From: Blastomonas sp. SL216
GTDB lineage: Bacteria > Pseudomonadota > Alphaproteobacteria > Sphingomonadales > Sphingomonadaceae
Assembly (NCBI GenBank): GCA_026625625.1
Contig: CP113055.1
Span: forward strand, 2,420,501 to 2,484,500
DNA: 64,000 nucleotides
Direction of reading: 5' to 3'
In this document: positions 18,768-28,203 of the stretch, one piece after another
Position numbering within the stretch: position 1 is the stretch's first letter
Layout: each line of letters opens with the position of its first letter
Notes under the pieces: model-generated
Seen by the model: only the letters and a program-made list of their open reading frames with translations
Told to the model about the DNA's origin: nothing
The model's database searches: none
Position numbers and translations under genes: made by a program

Positions 18768-19352
18768 TCAGCCGAAGATCAGCGGAGCTGCCGGCGGGGC
18801 TTCGCCCAGCACGAAGCTCAAGGTCGCCCAGTGCGAGGCCTCGTCGGCGGCAAGCCTGGCCGAGATCTGCTTGAGGTCGTTGCTGCTGAACGAGGGGATA
18901 ACGCCGATATAGGCGTTGGCCGCACCCTTCTCCAGCTTCTGCGCCAGCTTCAGCACATCGGCCTGGCTCTTCACCGTGGCAGCGACATTGAGCGCCGCGG
19001 CATATTCGGCATCGGTCTTGGCGCCGACGGGCTTGCCGCCCATGTCGGTGATGGCCTTGATCAGCGCATCGCGATGGCCCTTGTGATGGCCCTGGAAGAG
19101 CACGGCGGCATCGAGCACCGGCTTGGCGAGCAGGCCGCTGCCCGCGCCGATCGAATAGGCGGCGATCGCCTCATGCTCCAGCCCGAGCGCGACGTTCAGG
19201 ATATCGACATCGCCCTGTGTGGCGCTCTTCTTGGCGGTCTTGGCAAAGGCGCTGCTGCTGACGCCGCCGAGCACGCCGATGGCGGCCGCAGACAGCATGG
19301 CACCGCCGGTGGTGCCCAGCATCGAACGGCGCGTGGGTGCAAACTGGTCCAT
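18768..19352 (-). CDS. Ferritin-like domain protein with Tat signal
   Basis: 194 residues from the ATG at 19352, where a twin-arginine signal begins (TRRSMLGTTGGAMLSAAAI). The mature protein is a four-helix bundle of the Ferritin_2/DUF4439 type: LNVALGLEHEAIAAYSIGAG, VLFQGHHKGHRDALIKAI, VLKLAQKLEKGAANAYIGVI and ISARLAADEASHWATLSFVL. Glu and His residues in LEHEA, HHKGH and DEASHW could bind a di-metal centre. Exported folded by Tat, possibly metal-loaded. Function unknown; such proteins are annotated as ferritin-like or twin-arginine DUF892-type stress proteins. Confidence 0.8.
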   Translation of the reverse strand: MDQFAPTRRSMLGTTGGAMLSAAAIGVLGGVSSSAFAKTAKKSATQGDVDILNVALGLEHEAIAAYSIGAGSGLLAKPVLDAAVLFQGHHKGHRDALIKAITDMGGKPVGAKTDAEYAAALNVAATVKSQADVLKLAQKLEKGAANAYIGVIPSFSSNDLKQISARLAADEASHWATLSFVLGEAPPAAPLIFG

Positions 19353-19532
19353 CGTACTTCTCCCTGTTGGGTGTGGGTTACGCGCGGGCGACCAGCTTTT
19401 GTGAATATCCGCGTGAGGCCGACAATAGCCCGGTGGTGCGACAACCAATTGTGCGGCAGCGCACAGAGGCGCGATTTCATCGACGGTGAGGGGCGCTCTG
19501 GCGCGTAATGATTCGCAACAGCCGCCCGGCTG

Positions 19533-20837
19533 TCACTCGGCGGGCGCGACCAGCGAATCAGGCCTTTCGCGCCGACCGGTTGCCCATGCAATCGCGCGCG
19601 GCACCGGGCCGTGGCGATCCATCCAGGCGGCATAGGCGGCGTAATCGGGATCGGCCATCAGATGCCGCTCCTCGGTGCGGGCACGCCAGTAATAGACGCC
19701 CGACACCGCGGCGAGCAGTACGGTATTGCGCAGCGCATCCTGCCACGATCCGCTGGTGACCAGAAACGGCATGGTCGAGAACCACCAGAAGGCGTTTTTC
19801 GACAGATAGGCCGGGTGCTTGGTCCAGCGATACGGCCCATGAGTCAGGATGCCGCGATGGGTGAGGTTGGAGAAGCGGATGCCGAAAGCGACCGTCGCCC
19901 AGGCATAGACAGCGGTGAGCAGCACCAGCCAGACACCCCAGATAGCGAGCAGGGCGGTGTTACCGTCAAACCAATAGGCCCAGTCGGCGGTCGCCACATG
20001 ATAATTGAGCGGGCCGTTATCCCCCATCAGGATGAAGGGTGGATAGCAGATCAATGCCGCCGCCCAGCCGGCCATGAACGGATTGGCGGCGCGGATATGG
20101 GAATCGAGCGGCTTGAAGGTCAGCACATAGCCGACCGTCGCGAACTGCACATCGACCAGGAACATCGCGATGATCAGCCAGTTGGCGATCCACACCGGGT
20201 TGGTCGCGATCTCCGCGACATTGGCGTTGACGATATCGGCATAGCCGCCCGGCACGATCGACAGCATGAAGGCGAGGAAAAAGCCCTTCACCGCCCAGGC
20301 GCGCAGATGGTGGAATATCTGTTCCTTGTCCCAGCCCTGCTGGCCCGAGATCATCGCGCCGAAATGCCACGCGCCATCGCGCGGATCCTTCAGATACCGG
20401 TCGATCCAGATGACATAGGGGATGGAGAGGAAGAACAGGAAGGGCGAGGCATAGATGAAGACCACCATCGAAAACTGGTAATTGCCCGTCCAGTACCAGC
20501 GCGCCGTTGCATAGATGGCGGCGATGAGCGACCAGGTCAGCCACAGGCCTGTGAGCTTGATCGTGCTGGTATCGAGTACGTCCTTGACCGCGCGCGGATT
20601 TTTCCAGTCGATCCCGGTACTTGGGCGCAGGTGAACCTTGTCGACGAAGATCGACCACAGCACCATCGGCAGGCCCGTGGCCACGCAGCAGACCAGCGCC
20701 GCATTGGGGCCGTTCCAGCCGAAATGCCGTGCCACCATCACCCAGGCCAGCAGCCCGGCCAGCCCGATCAGGCCTGCACCATGGCTGACCGCGCTGGGCG
20801 GGCAGGGATCGGCGAGGCGGGACGGGTTCCGGGACAT
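19533..20837 (-). CDS. Multi-TM methyltransferase of the isoprenylcysteine carboxyl methyltransferase (ICMT) superfamily
   Basis: 434 residues with about nine to ten hydrophobic segments. The C-terminal third carries the ICMT/PEMT signature: THRGILTHGPYRWTKHPAYL, SKNAFWWFSTMPF and EERHLMADPDYAAYAAWM, which forms the S-adenosylmethionine site in bacterial relatives. The N-terminal 250 residues are an additional membrane region (IPYVIWIDRYLKDPRDGAWHF) not present in minimal ICMT proteins. Bacteria lack prenylated CaaX proteins, so a membrane lipid or another hydrophobic substrate is more likely; this is inference. Monocistronic. Confidence 0.8.
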   Translation of the reverse strand: MSRNPSRLADPCPPSAVSHGAGLIGLAGLLAWVMVARHFGWNGPNAALVCCVATGLPMVLWSIFVDKVHLRPSTGIDWKNPRAVKDVLDTSTIKLTGLWLTWSLIAAIYATARWYWTGNYQFSMVVFIYASPFLFFLSIPYVIWIDRYLKDPRDGAWHFGAMISGQQGWDKEQIFHHLRAWAVKGFFLAFMLSIVPGGYADIVNANVAEIATNPVWIANWLIIAMFLVDVQFATVGYVLTFKPLDSHIRAANPFMAGWAAALICYPPFILMGDNGPLNYHVATADWAYWFDGNTALLAIWGVWLVLLTAVYAWATVAFGIRFSNLTHRGILTHGPYRWTKHPAYLSKNAFWWFSTMPFLVTSGSWQDALRNTVLLAAVSGVYYWRARTEERHLMADPDYAAYAAWMDRHGPVPRAIAWATGRRERPDSLVAPAE

Positions 20838-21036
20838 GACGCGCGCCTTTTAACCGATATTGGTAAGGATTGGATGAAGGAAAAGCGCGCCCCTGCCCTG
20901 GGATGCGGCAGCAAAGCGCCGAACCGAGGCAAATCCCGCTCGACTTGGCCCACCGATCATGCACAATCACGCCACCCGCCATGGGGCATTCGCTCGAAAA
21001 GGGCATGGCAGGGCAAGGGTCGCAAAGGGTCGCAAT

Positions 21037-21459
21037 ATGGTTCTGGGGCAGGCGCGCGTGCGCCAATTCACATGGGCGGGGCTGGGCCTTGCCATGGCGG
21101 GGCTGGGGTCGCCGCAAGCCGGTGCTGAAGCCATTCACGGCACCTGGGAAAACCCCACAGGCGATGTCCGTGTCGTCACCCAGCCATGCGGCAGCGAATT
21201 GTGCGGCAAGGTCAGCTGGGCGAGCGATATCGCCAAGAAGGACGCGGCCGCTGGCGGCACGCCCAATCTGATCGGCACCAGCCTGTTGCGCAACTATCGC
21301 CAGACCAAGCCGGGCCACTGGAAGGGCAATGTCTTCGTGCCCGACCTTGGCGATACCTTCTATTCGACGATCAAGCAGCTCGATGCCGGGCGGATCAAGA
21401 TCAGCGGCTGCATTCTGGGCGGCCTGCTGTGCAAGTCGCAGATCTGGCGCAGGATCTGA
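21037..21459 (+). CDS. DUF2147 family exported protein (second copy)
   Basis: 140 residues from the ATG at 21037, with AAGGG seven bases upstream; an in-frame ATG at 20959 adds a basic stretch that spoils the signal peptide. Signal sequence to about residue 31 (GSPQAGAEA), then a DUF2147 domain: IHGTWENPTGDVRVVTQPCG, LIGTSLLRNYR, VFVPDLGDTFYSTIKQLDAG and KISGCILGGLLCKSQIW. Cysteines occupy the same positions as in the gene at 2028-2447, though overall similarity is modest. Function of the family is unknown. Its 3' end is only 5 bases from the convergent DUF983 gene. Confidence 0.85.
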   Translation: MVLGQARVRQFTWAGLGLAMAGLGSPQAGAEAIHGTWENPTGDVRVVTQPCGSELCGKVSWASDIAKKDAAAGGTPNLIGTSLLRNYRQTKPGHWKGNVFVPDLGDTFYSTIKQLDAGRIKISGCILGGLLCKSQIWRRI

Positions 21460-21463
21460 CGCT

Positions 21464-21889
21464 TCAGTCCGGCGTGCGATCCGGCCCGCGTTCGGCCGGG
21501 TCGAAGCCATGCATCCGCCAGTGATATTGCAGCGCGATCACCGCGCCCTTGGCCGGTTGCAGCAGCGCTATTGTCAGCAGCAGCGCGCCCAGCACCGCGA
21601 TCAGCGCGAGCACGCCCATCGGCAGCAGTTCGCGGCTGCCGACCGCGATCAGCACAGGGGCGAGAATATGGCCGCTGATGAAGATCGCGATATAGGCGGG
21701 AAAATCGTCGGCCTGGTGCAGCGTCCAGTCCTGCCCGCAACAGGCGCATCGCGGCGTCGGCTTGAGGTAACGCGCGAACAGCGGCTTGTGGTCGCAGCGC
21801 GGGCAGTGGTTGCGCATCCCGCGCAGCGCGGCCAGCAGCGCGCCGGGCTCGTCGATGGCGACCGGAGCAGGAGCGGCGGAATCGGGCAT
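21464..21889 (-). CDS. DUF983 family membrane protein
   Basis: 141 residues. A zinc-ribbon-like front (HCPRCDHKPLFARYLKPTPR then CACCGQDW, two CxxC pairs) precedes two transmembrane helices (about 70-90 and 93-113). This is the DUF983 layout found across alphaproteobacteria, often near cytochrome oxidase genes elsewhere. Cytochrome oxidase genes are not nearby here. A role in metal or oxidase assembly is only a family-context guess. Confidence 0.85.
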   Translation of the reverse strand: MPDSAAPAPVAIDEPGALLAALRGMRNHCPRCDHKPLFARYLKPTPRCACCGQDWTLHQADDFPAYIAIFISGHILAPVLIAVGSRELLPMGVLALIAVLGALLLTIALLQPAKGAVIALQYHWRMHGFDPAERGPDRTPD

Positions 21890-22027
21890 GACAATGTTCC
21901 GTGACGCCAGCTCGCGCGCCGGCAGCGCCAGCGTTACGCGTATGATCGGTCAAATCATAGCGGTTTGCGGCCATTGATTGGCGGCAAAGCCACCCCATCA
22001 TCAGGGGCTCGTTTGTCAGGGGCCTGC

Positions 22028-23560
22028 ATGACCATCCTTATCCCGATCCTGGGCGACCAGCTCAGCCCGAACCTTTCCGCGCTGGAGGGGGTGGACCCGC
22101 AGGCGGCGGTGCTGCTGATGATGGAGGTCGACGAGGAGACGACCTATGTCCGCCACCACAAGGCCAAGATTGCCCTCATCCTGTCGGCGATGCGCCACCA
22201 TGCCGAGGCGCTGCGGGCTGCCGGCTGGACGGTCGATTATGTGAAGCTGGACGAGCCGGACAATGCAGGATCGTTCACCGGGGAGCTGGCACGCGCGATC
22301 GAACGGCACCACCCTGATCGCATCATCGCCACCGAGCCCGGCGAATGGCGTGTCCGCGCGGCGATGGAGGAATGGCAGGACCGGTTCGACGTCCCGGTGG
22401 AGCTGCGCGAGGACGACCGCTTCATCTGCCCGCACGCAGAGTTCGACACCTGGGCCGAGGGCCGCAAGCAGCTGCGGATGGAGTTCTTCTATCGCGACAT
22501 GCGCCGCAAGACCGGGTTGCTGCTCGACGACGAGGGCAAGCCCGAGGGCGGCGACTGGAATTACGACAGCGAAAACCGCAAGCCGCCGCCCAACGAGCCG
22601 CTGCTGATTCCTCAGCCGCTGCGATTCCCGCCCGATGCGATCACGCGCGAGGTGCTCGATCTGGTGGCCAGGCGCTTCGGCAACCATCCCGGCAGCCTCG
22701 ACCATTTCGTTTTCGCTACGACAGCGCAGGACGCGCGCAAGCAGCAGGATCATTTCATCCAGCATGCCCTCGCCAGATTTGGCGATTATCAGGATGCGAT
22801 GCTCATCGGGCAGCCATTCCTGTGGCACTCGATCCTCTCGCCCTATCTCAATTGCGGGCTGCTCGATCCGCTGGCCTTGTGCCAGGCGGTGGAGGCGGCG
22901 TACCGAGCCGGCAAGGCACCGCTTAACGCCACCGAGGGCTTTATCCGCCAGATCATCGGCTGGCGCGAATATGTCCGCGGCATCTATTGGCGCGAGGGGC
23001 CGGATTATGCGCAGCGCAATGCGCTCAATGCGACGCGCCCCCTGCCCGGCTTCTATTATGATGGCCAGACCGACATGCACTGCATGGCACAAGCGATCGG
23101 CCAGACGATGGACCATGCCTATGCGCACCATATCCAGCGGCTGATGATCACCGGGAATTTCGCGCTGGTGGCGGGCATCGATCCGCACGCGGTGCACCTA
23201 TGGTATCTTGAGGTGTACGCAGACGCCTATGAATGGGTCGAGCTGCCCAATACGCTGGGGATGAGCCAGTTTGCCGATGGCGGGCTGCTCGCCAGCAAGC
23301 CCTATGCGTCCAGCGGTAATTACATCAACGGCATGTCCAATTATTGTGGCCAATGCCGCTATGACGTGAAGGCCAAGACTGGCGCGAAGGCCTGTCCGTT
23401 CAACCTGCTCTACTGGGATTTTCTCGACCGCAACGAGGCGGTGCTGGGCAAGAACCAGCGGCTGGCCATGCCTTATCGCAACTGGGCCAAGCGGCCCGAC
23501 AAGGACAAGCAGGCGATCCGCGCGGACGCGAAGCGCTTTCTCGATTCGCTCACCAGATGA
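22028..23560 (+). CDS. Cryptochrome/photolyase, FeS-BCP (PhrB) type, probable (6-4) photolyase
   Basis: 510 residues from the ATG at 22028, the family N-terminus (TILIPILGDQLSP); the 21-residue upstream extension lacks similarity. The N-terminal DPRP domain is followed by the FAD domain with GWREYVRGIYW, YAHHIQRLMITGNFAL and VELPNTLGMSQFADGG. Four cysteines at about 351, 439, 442 and 455 (HCMAQ and NYCGQC ... KACPF) match the [4Fe-4S] ligands of Agrobacterium PhrB. Members repair (6-4) photoproducts under blue light; substrate preference cannot be read from sequence alone. Unlinked to other repair genes. Confidence 0.9.
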   Translation: MTILIPILGDQLSPNLSALEGVDPQAAVLLMMEVDEETTYVRHHKAKIALILSAMRHHAEALRAAGWTVDYVKLDEPDNAGSFTGELARAIERHHPDRIIATEPGEWRVRAAMEEWQDRFDVPVELREDDRFICPHAEFDTWAEGRKQLRMEFFYRDMRRKTGLLLDDEGKPEGGDWNYDSENRKPPPNEPLLIPQPLRFPPDAITREVLDLVARRFGNHPGSLDHFVFATTAQDARKQQDHFIQHALARFGDYQDAMLIGQPFLWHSILSPYLNCGLLDPLALCQAVEAAYRAGKAPLNATEGFIRQIIGWREYVRGIYWREGPDYAQRNALNATRPLPGFYYDGQTDMHCMAQAIGQTMDHAYAHHIQRLMITGNFALVAGIDPHAVHLWYLEVYADAYEWVELPNTLGMSQFADGGLLASKPYASSGNYINGMSNYCGQCRYDVKAKTGAKACPFNLLYWDFLDRNEAVLGKNQRLAMPYRNWAKRPDKDKQAIRADAKRFLDSLTR

Positions 23561-23753
23561 ACGAGCTGATCGCAACAAAGAATGCGGTAAAGCTCAGAAA
23601 GAAAAGCCGGATTTCCTCGTTGCGCTGCGTGCGCTTGCGCCTGGCCAGCACTTCGGGCTCGTCGACCGGGGTCGCCGCCAGAATGCTGGGGGCCAGGCCC
23701 AGACGGAAGCTGTGGGGCTGAACCGGAGTGCGAAGGAATTGAAGTCGCTGCAT
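23550..23753 (-). CDS. Small hypothetical membrane protein
   Basis: 67 residues. A basic front half with a charged stretch (VLARRKRTQRNEEIR, about 36-50) precedes one C-terminal hydrophobic helix (LFFLSFTAFFVAISSFIW), so it would be a tail-anchored inner-membrane protein. The C-terminus overlaps the photolyase 3' end by 11 bases on the opposite strand. No family recognised. The charged-then-hydrophobic layout and a clean ATG make it more likely than chance, but the coding case rests on these features alone. Confidence 0.5.
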   Translation of the reverse strand: MQRLQFLRTPVQPHSFRLGLAPSILAATPVDEPEVLARRKRTQRNEEIRLFFLSFTAFFVAISSFIW

Positions 23754-23921
23754 GAGCCATGAGTTAACGCATTTTTAACCATTGCCCATGGCAATTGATG
23801 GTTAACAGGATCGCTGTGCCGAAAGCGGACACCGGTTCGTCGCAGCGACTTTACGCTTACGTCAACCTGGGCACACAAAATCCGGTTGGAGGCGTGCGCA
23901 AGCTGCGCTAGACCATGCGCC

Positions 23922-25130
23922 ATGAAGCACGACACCATCCGCAAGGCCGAAACCATCCCGTTCACTTGGGAAGACCCCTTTCTGATCGACGAACAGCTGA
24001 CCGAAGAGGAGCGGCTGATCCAGCAAAGCGCGCGCGGTTTTGCGCAAGGAACGCTGCAACCGCGCGTCATCGATGCCTTCCGCGAGGAAATCGACGCACC
24101 CGAATTGTTCCCGATGATGGGCGAGGCCGGCCTGCTCGGCGCAACAATCTCCGAGGAATTCGGCGGCGCGGAGGCCAGCTATGTCGCCTATGGCCTGATC
24201 GCACGCGAGGTCGAGCGGGTCGATAGCGGCTATCGCTCGATGATGTCGGTCCAGAGCTCGCTCGTGATCCACCCGATCAACACCTATGGCAGCGACGAAC
24301 AGCGCCGCAAATATCTGCCAGGACTCACCGCCGGCACGCTGATCGGCTGTTTCGGCCTGACCGAGCCCGATGCCGGATCGGACCCGGCAGGCATGAAGAC
24401 CCGCGCGAAAAAGGTCGATGGCGGCTATGTCATTTCCGGCGCGAAGACCTGGATCTCGAACAGCCCGTTTGCCGATGTGTTCGTCATCTGGGCCAAGTCG
24501 GATGCCCATAACGGCGCAATCCGCGGCTTCATCCTGGAAAAGGGGATGAAGGGGCTGAGCGCGCCCAAGATCAAGGGCAAGCTCAGCTTGCGCGCCTCCA
24601 CCACCGGCATGATCCAGATGGACGAGGTCGAGGTCGGCGAGGATGCACTGCTCCCCAATGTCGAAGGCCTCAAGGGTCCGTTCGGCTGCCTCAACCGCGC
24701 GCGCTACGGCATTTCGTGGGGTGCGATGGGCGCGGCGGAATTCTGCTGGCATGCCGCGCGCCAGTATGGCCTGGACCGCGTCCAGTTCGGCAAGCCGCTC
24801 GCCGCCACCCAGCTGTTCCAGAAGAAGCTTGCCGACATGCAGACCGAAATCGCCATGGGTCTGCAGGCGAGCCTGCGCGTCGGACGGCTGATGGACGAGG
24901 GCCGGTTCGCGCCCGAGATGATCTCGATCGTCAAGCGCAACAATTGCGGCAAGGCGCTCGATATCGCCCGCATGGCGCGCGACATGCACGGCGGCAATGG
25001 CATCAGCGAAGAATATCAGGTGATGCGCCACATGGTGAACCTGGAAACAGTAAATACCTATGAAGGCGCACATGATGTGCATGCGCTGATCCTGGGCCGC
25101 GCGCAGACGGGTATTCAGGCGTTCTTCTGA
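23922..25130 (+). CDS. gcdH: Acyl-CoA dehydrogenase, glutaryl-CoA dehydrogenase type
   Basis: 402 residues from the ATG at 23922. Acyl-CoA dehydrogenase N-domain ([20 protein letters not shown]), middle domain ([37 protein letters not shown]) and C-domain. The end has the catalytic glutamate in [20 protein letters not shown], the glutaryl-CoA dehydrogenase pattern, together with [15 protein letters not shown]. The reaction is oxidative decarboxylation of glutaryl-CoA to crotonyl-CoA in lysine/tryptophan breakdown, with electrons passed to ETF. No other lysine-degradation genes are adjacent. The Gcd-type residues make this assignment stronger than generic acyl-CoA dehydrogenase. Confidence 0.9.
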   Translation: MKHDTIRKAETIPFTWEDPFLIDEQLTEEERLIQQSARGFAQGTLQPRVIDAFREEIDAPELFPMMGEAGLLGATISEEFGGAEASYVAYGLIAREVERVDSGYRSMMSVQSSLVIHPINTYGSDEQRRKYLPGLTAGTLIGCFGLTEPDAGSDPAGMKTRAKKVDGGYVISGAKTWISNSPFADVFVIWAKSDAHNGAIRGFILEKGMKGLSAPKIKGKLSLRASTTGMIQMDEVEVGEDALLPNVEGLKGPFGCLNRARYGISWGAMGAAEFCWHAARQYGLDRVQFGKPLAATQLFQKKLADMQTEIAMGLQASLRVGRLMDEGRFAPEMISIVKRNNCGKALDIARMARDMHGGNGISEEYQVMRHMVNLETVNTYEGAHDVHALILGRAQTGIQAFF

Positions 25131-25220
25131 AAGCCCATGGTTCATCCCTCTGGTAACGCAGCATTAACTCCATCCATTTAGCTTCCCGGCCTTGGCCAGG
25201 GAGCGAAGCATTCGGCGGTG

Positions 25221-26177
25221 ATGGACGGGTATATTCATGACTTCGGGCCCACCGACCATGAGGACTGGGACGATCCTGACCTTGTCGACACGGCAAGCGG
25301 TCGCATCGATCGGCCGAACCCCTCGCGTCTGCTGCGCAGCCTTGATCGTGCCGGCATCGGCGTGTTCGAATGCGATCTCAGGACGGAGAGCCTGATCTGG
25401 ACGCGCAGCCTGTACGATATCTTCGGCGTGCCGCTGAAAGGCGATGTCCATCGCAGCGAAATCATAAAGCTCTACGATCCGGAATCGCGCGATACGCTGG
25501 AGCGGGTGCGCTCGCGGGCGATCGAACGGTCCGGTGGCTTCGCACTCGACGCCCGCATCACCCGGCCAGGCGGTGAAGATCGCTGGATTCAGATCACGGC
25601 CCAGGTGGAATGCGTTGCAGGACGACCCGCCCGGCTGACCGGCACCAAGCAGGACATCACCCGTCAGCGCGCTGAGCGGGAGCGGCTCCGCGTCTCGGCG
25701 GAGACCGATTGCCTTACCGGCCTTGCCAACCGTCAGGTTTTCCAGTCGCAATTTCTTGATGCCAGCAGGTCCAACCCGGTGCTGCGTCCGCTGGGCGCGC
25801 TGGTGCTGTTCGATGTCGATGGCTTCAAGGCGATCAACGACCGGTACGGCCATCTTGCGGGCGACGCCTGTCTGGCGCAGTTCGGCAAGCGCCTTTCCCA
25901 GGCCTTTTTCGATGCCCTGATGGTGGCGCGAGTGGGCGGCGACGAATTTGCCGTGCTGCTGCCCAGCAACCGTCACCTGCCCCGGATCGCTCGGCGGGCG
26001 AAAGAGGCGATCAACCTGCTCAAAACGCCAATTGTCTGGAACGGGCATCTGCTCGAGGTGGGGGCAAGCTACGGCATCGCGATCGCCGAGAATGCGATGG
26101 CCTATGATGCCGAAGCCATGTTCCTGCGGGCCGACCGTGCGCTCTATGCCGCCAAGCGGACGGCCTCACGCGCCTGA
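25221..26177 (+). CDS. PAS-GGDEF diguanylate cyclase
   Basis: 318 residues from the ATG at 25221 (a GTG directly before it is also possible). No membrane segment. A PAS domain covers about 38-150 (GIGVFECDLRTESLIWTRSL, ITRPGGEDRWIQI, PAC-type end LTGTKQDITRQR) and a GGDEF domain about 160-316 (DCLTGLANRQVF, FDVDGFKAINDRYGHLAGD, active-site RVGGDEFAV near residue 240, RADRALYAAKR). The intact GGDEF motif predicts synthesis of cyclic di-GMP. The RxxD inhibitory site is not evident five residues before the motif. Freestanding between gcdH and argC. Confidence 0.92.
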   Translation: MDGYIHDFGPTDHEDWDDPDLVDTASGRIDRPNPSRLLRSLDRAGIGVFECDLRTESLIWTRSLYDIFGVPLKGDVHRSEIIKLYDPESRDTLERVRSRAIERSGGFALDARITRPGGEDRWIQITAQVECVAGRPARLTGTKQDITRQRAERERLRVSAETDCLTGLANRQVFQSQFLDASRSNPVLRPLGALVLFDVDGFKAINDRYGHLAGDACLAQFGKRLSQAFFDALMVARVGGDEFAVLLPSNRHLPRIARRAKEAINLLKTPIVWNGHLLEVGASYGIAIAENAMAYDAEAMFLRADRALYAAKRTASRA

Positions 26178-26190
26178 ACTCGGCCTCGTC

Positions 26191-27126
26191 TCAGGCGCGA
26201 AGCCCTGCCAGTTCGTCGAGCCCGGCCATGATGTTCAGGTTCTGCACCGCTGCGCCGCTCGCGCCCTTGCCCAGATTGTCGAGCATCGCGATCAGCCGCA
26301 CCTGCGATCCGTCGGCACTGGGCAGCACGTAGAGCGACAGCCCGTCGGTCGCGGCATCGCCTTCACTCACCAGCAGTTCGCCCGGCGCGCTATCGATCGG
26401 CGCGACACTGACCAGCGGTTCGGCGGCATAATGGTCGCTAAGCGCCTCGTGCAGCGTGCGCGCATCGGCAAAGCCAAGTTCCGGATCAAGGAACAGCGGC
26501 ACATCGACCAGCATGCCCCGGAAGGCCCGCACCACGGCGGGTGCAAAGATCGGTGAGCGGCTGAGCCCGGCATGGACCTGCATTTCCGGAAGATGCTTGT
26601 GCTCAAGCCCCAGCGCATAGGCGCGAAAGCCGATGTCGGGCGCATCGACCTGCATCCGCTGAATGAGCTCCTTGCCGCCGCCCGAATAGCCGCTGACCGC
26701 ATTGACGATGAAGCCATGATCGGCGGGCAGCAGGTCTTCGGCGACCAGCGGTGCGACCAGTGCCAGAAAGCCGGTGGGATAGCAGCCGGGGTTGCTGACC
26801 AGCCGCGCGTTGCGGATCGCCTCGCGCTGGCCCTTGCGCAGTTCGGCAAAGCCATAGGTCCAGCCATCTGCGACGCGGTGTGCGCTCGATGCATCGATGA
26901 ACCGGGTCGAAGCGCCCTCGCCCAGCGCCACGGCCTCGCGCGCGGCGGCGTCAGGCAGGCACAGGATGACGAAATCCGCATCCTGGATCGCTGCCGCCCG
27001 CGCCGAGACGCTCTTGCGATCGGCATCATTGAGGCTGATCAGCTGAAATTCGCTGCGCCCGGCCATCCGCTCGGCAATTTCCAGACCGGTGGTCCCGGCG
27101 GCACCATCAATGAACAGCTTGAGCAT
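26191..27126 (-). CDS. argC: N-acetyl-gamma-glutamyl-phosphate reductase (short, type 2)
   Basis: 311 residues. NAD(P) site FIDGAAGTTGLEIAERM; the catalytic cysteine is in VSNPGCYPTGFLAL; the C-terminal part has YALGLEHKHLPEMQ and MLDNLGKGASGAAVQNLN. It reduces N-acetyl-glutamyl phosphate to the semialdehyde in arginine biosynthesis. The length near 310 fits the short ArgC class common in alphaproteobacteria. The start overlaps the upstream NlpC/P60 gene stop (TGATG), so the two are translationally coupled even though their functions differ. Confidence 0.95.
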   Translation of the reverse strand: MLKLFIDGAAGTTGLEIAERMAGRSEFQLISLNDADRKSVSARAAAIQDADFVILCLPDAAAREAVALGEGASTRFIDASSAHRVADGWTYGFAELRKGQREAIRNARLVSNPGCYPTGFLALVAPLVAEDLLPADHGFIVNAVSGYSGGGKELIQRMQVDAPDIGFRAYALGLEHKHLPEMQVHAGLSRSPIFAPAVVRAFRGMLVDVPLFLDPELGFADARTLHEALSDHYAAEPLVSVAPIDSAPGELLVSEGDAATDGLSLYVLPSADGSQVRLIAMLDNLGKGASGAAVQNLNIMAGLDELAGLRA

Positions 27127-28091
27127 CAGCCGATCCTCTTGCGCGCCAGCACCGACTGCGGCGTCTCTTCGGGGAAGCGGGCGATGACATCGGCCAGCGG
27201 CTCGGCCACCACCTGCATCCAGAACGCATTGGCGTGCACCAGCGTATCGCCATCCATCATGATGCCGACATGGCCGGGGAAGAAGATCAGGTCGCCACGC
27301 TGCAGCGCCTCATCATCGGCCAGGGCGCGGCCCAGCGAGCTGCGCTGCTGGTCGCTGTCCCGCGGGGCATCGTGCCCGGCCAGTGCCAGCACCAGCTGCA
27401 CCAGGCCCGAACAGTCGAGCGCATCGCCGCCGCGTCCGCCCCACAAATAGGGCGCGCCAACCAGCTGAAGCGCTCGGTCCACCGGATCGCAATCGCGCGC
27501 ATCGAGCGCAATCGCATGCCGCACCGAGATCCAGCCGCTGTCGACCTTCAGGAACTTGCCGCATTCGCTGGCAGACTCCACGGCCAGGCGCGCACCCATC
27601 GGATAGGCTGCGACCATCTGCGTCTTGATCGACGGCTCGGCAAACACCAGCGCGCGGCGGACATGGACGATGTGCGTTGGCTCGGGCGCAGCGCGGGTGA
27701 TGGCATCGAGCCGCACATAGCCGCAATAGCCATCATGGCTGCAATAGCCCCATCCCCATTCGCCGGTGCTGTCGAGCAGGGCAAAGCCCTCGCCCGGCAG
27801 GATCTGGCTCACCGCTTCGGCATCGTCGCTGCCCGCCTTGCGCAGCATCGCGCCAGCGCCCAGCGCCCGGTAGAGCTGCGGTGCGACATAATGCGGCGCG
27901 AAAAAGCGTCCGGCGAGCGCGATATCGGCAAGATCTCCGCGGATCGGCGTGACGCGCGGGTCGTAATCGGCGACCGGGCCGCTGAGCACGAAGCGCTGCT
28001 GCGCTATGGCGCCGCTATCGGCTGGGTCCTGCAGCCCCGATACGGCATCTGCCCGCGAGGCGTCGGCCGCAGAACGTGTCGAATGTGTCAA
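27126..28091 (-). CDS. C40 family peptidase (SH3b-NlpC/P60)
   Basis: 321 residues in the longest frame, beginning at a TTG at 28091; an internal GTG near residue 35 (VLSGPVADYDPRV) is an alternative, so the N-terminus is uncertain. Two bacterial SH3-like segments (about 60-200, VSQILPGEGFALLDSTGEWG and SGWISVRHAI) precede an NlpC/P60 domain with catalytic Cys in DALDCSGLVQLVL, His in FPGHVGIMMDG and a third polar residue in LVHANAF. Family members cut gamma-D-Glu-mesoDAP or related bonds in peptidoglycan stem peptides. No signal peptide is visible, suggesting a cytoplasmic role in muropeptide recycling. Coupled to argC. Confidence 0.88.
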   Translation of the reverse strand: MTHSTRSAADASRADAVSGLQDPADSGAIAQQRFVLSGPVADYDPRVTPIRGDLADIALAGRFFAPHYVAPQLYRALGAGAMLRKAGSDDAEAVSQILPGEGFALLDSTGEWGWGYCSHDGYCGYVRLDAITRAAPEPTHIVHVRRALVFAEPSIKTQMVAAYPMGARLAVESASECGKFLKVDSGWISVRHAIALDARDCDPVDRALQLVGAPYLWGGRGGDALDCSGLVQLVLALAGHDAPRDSDQQRSSLGRALADDEALQRGDLIFFPGHVGIMMDGDTLVHANAFWMQVVAEPLADVIARFPEETPQSVLARKRIG

Positions 28092-28203
28092 GAACCCCAG
28101 TCCCTCAAGCCAAGCCGCGTCGCGATGATCCGTCCCTCAACCCGTGCCAGGCAGCGGGCTGGCGGGCCAGATAGCCGAGTTGCCGGCATTTGTCCAAGCC
28201 CCG

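Noticed and set aside
27126-28091. Exported peptidase signal for the NlpC/P60 protein
   Set aside because: The N-terminal residues are polar with no hydrophobic core, so no signal peptide is claimed.
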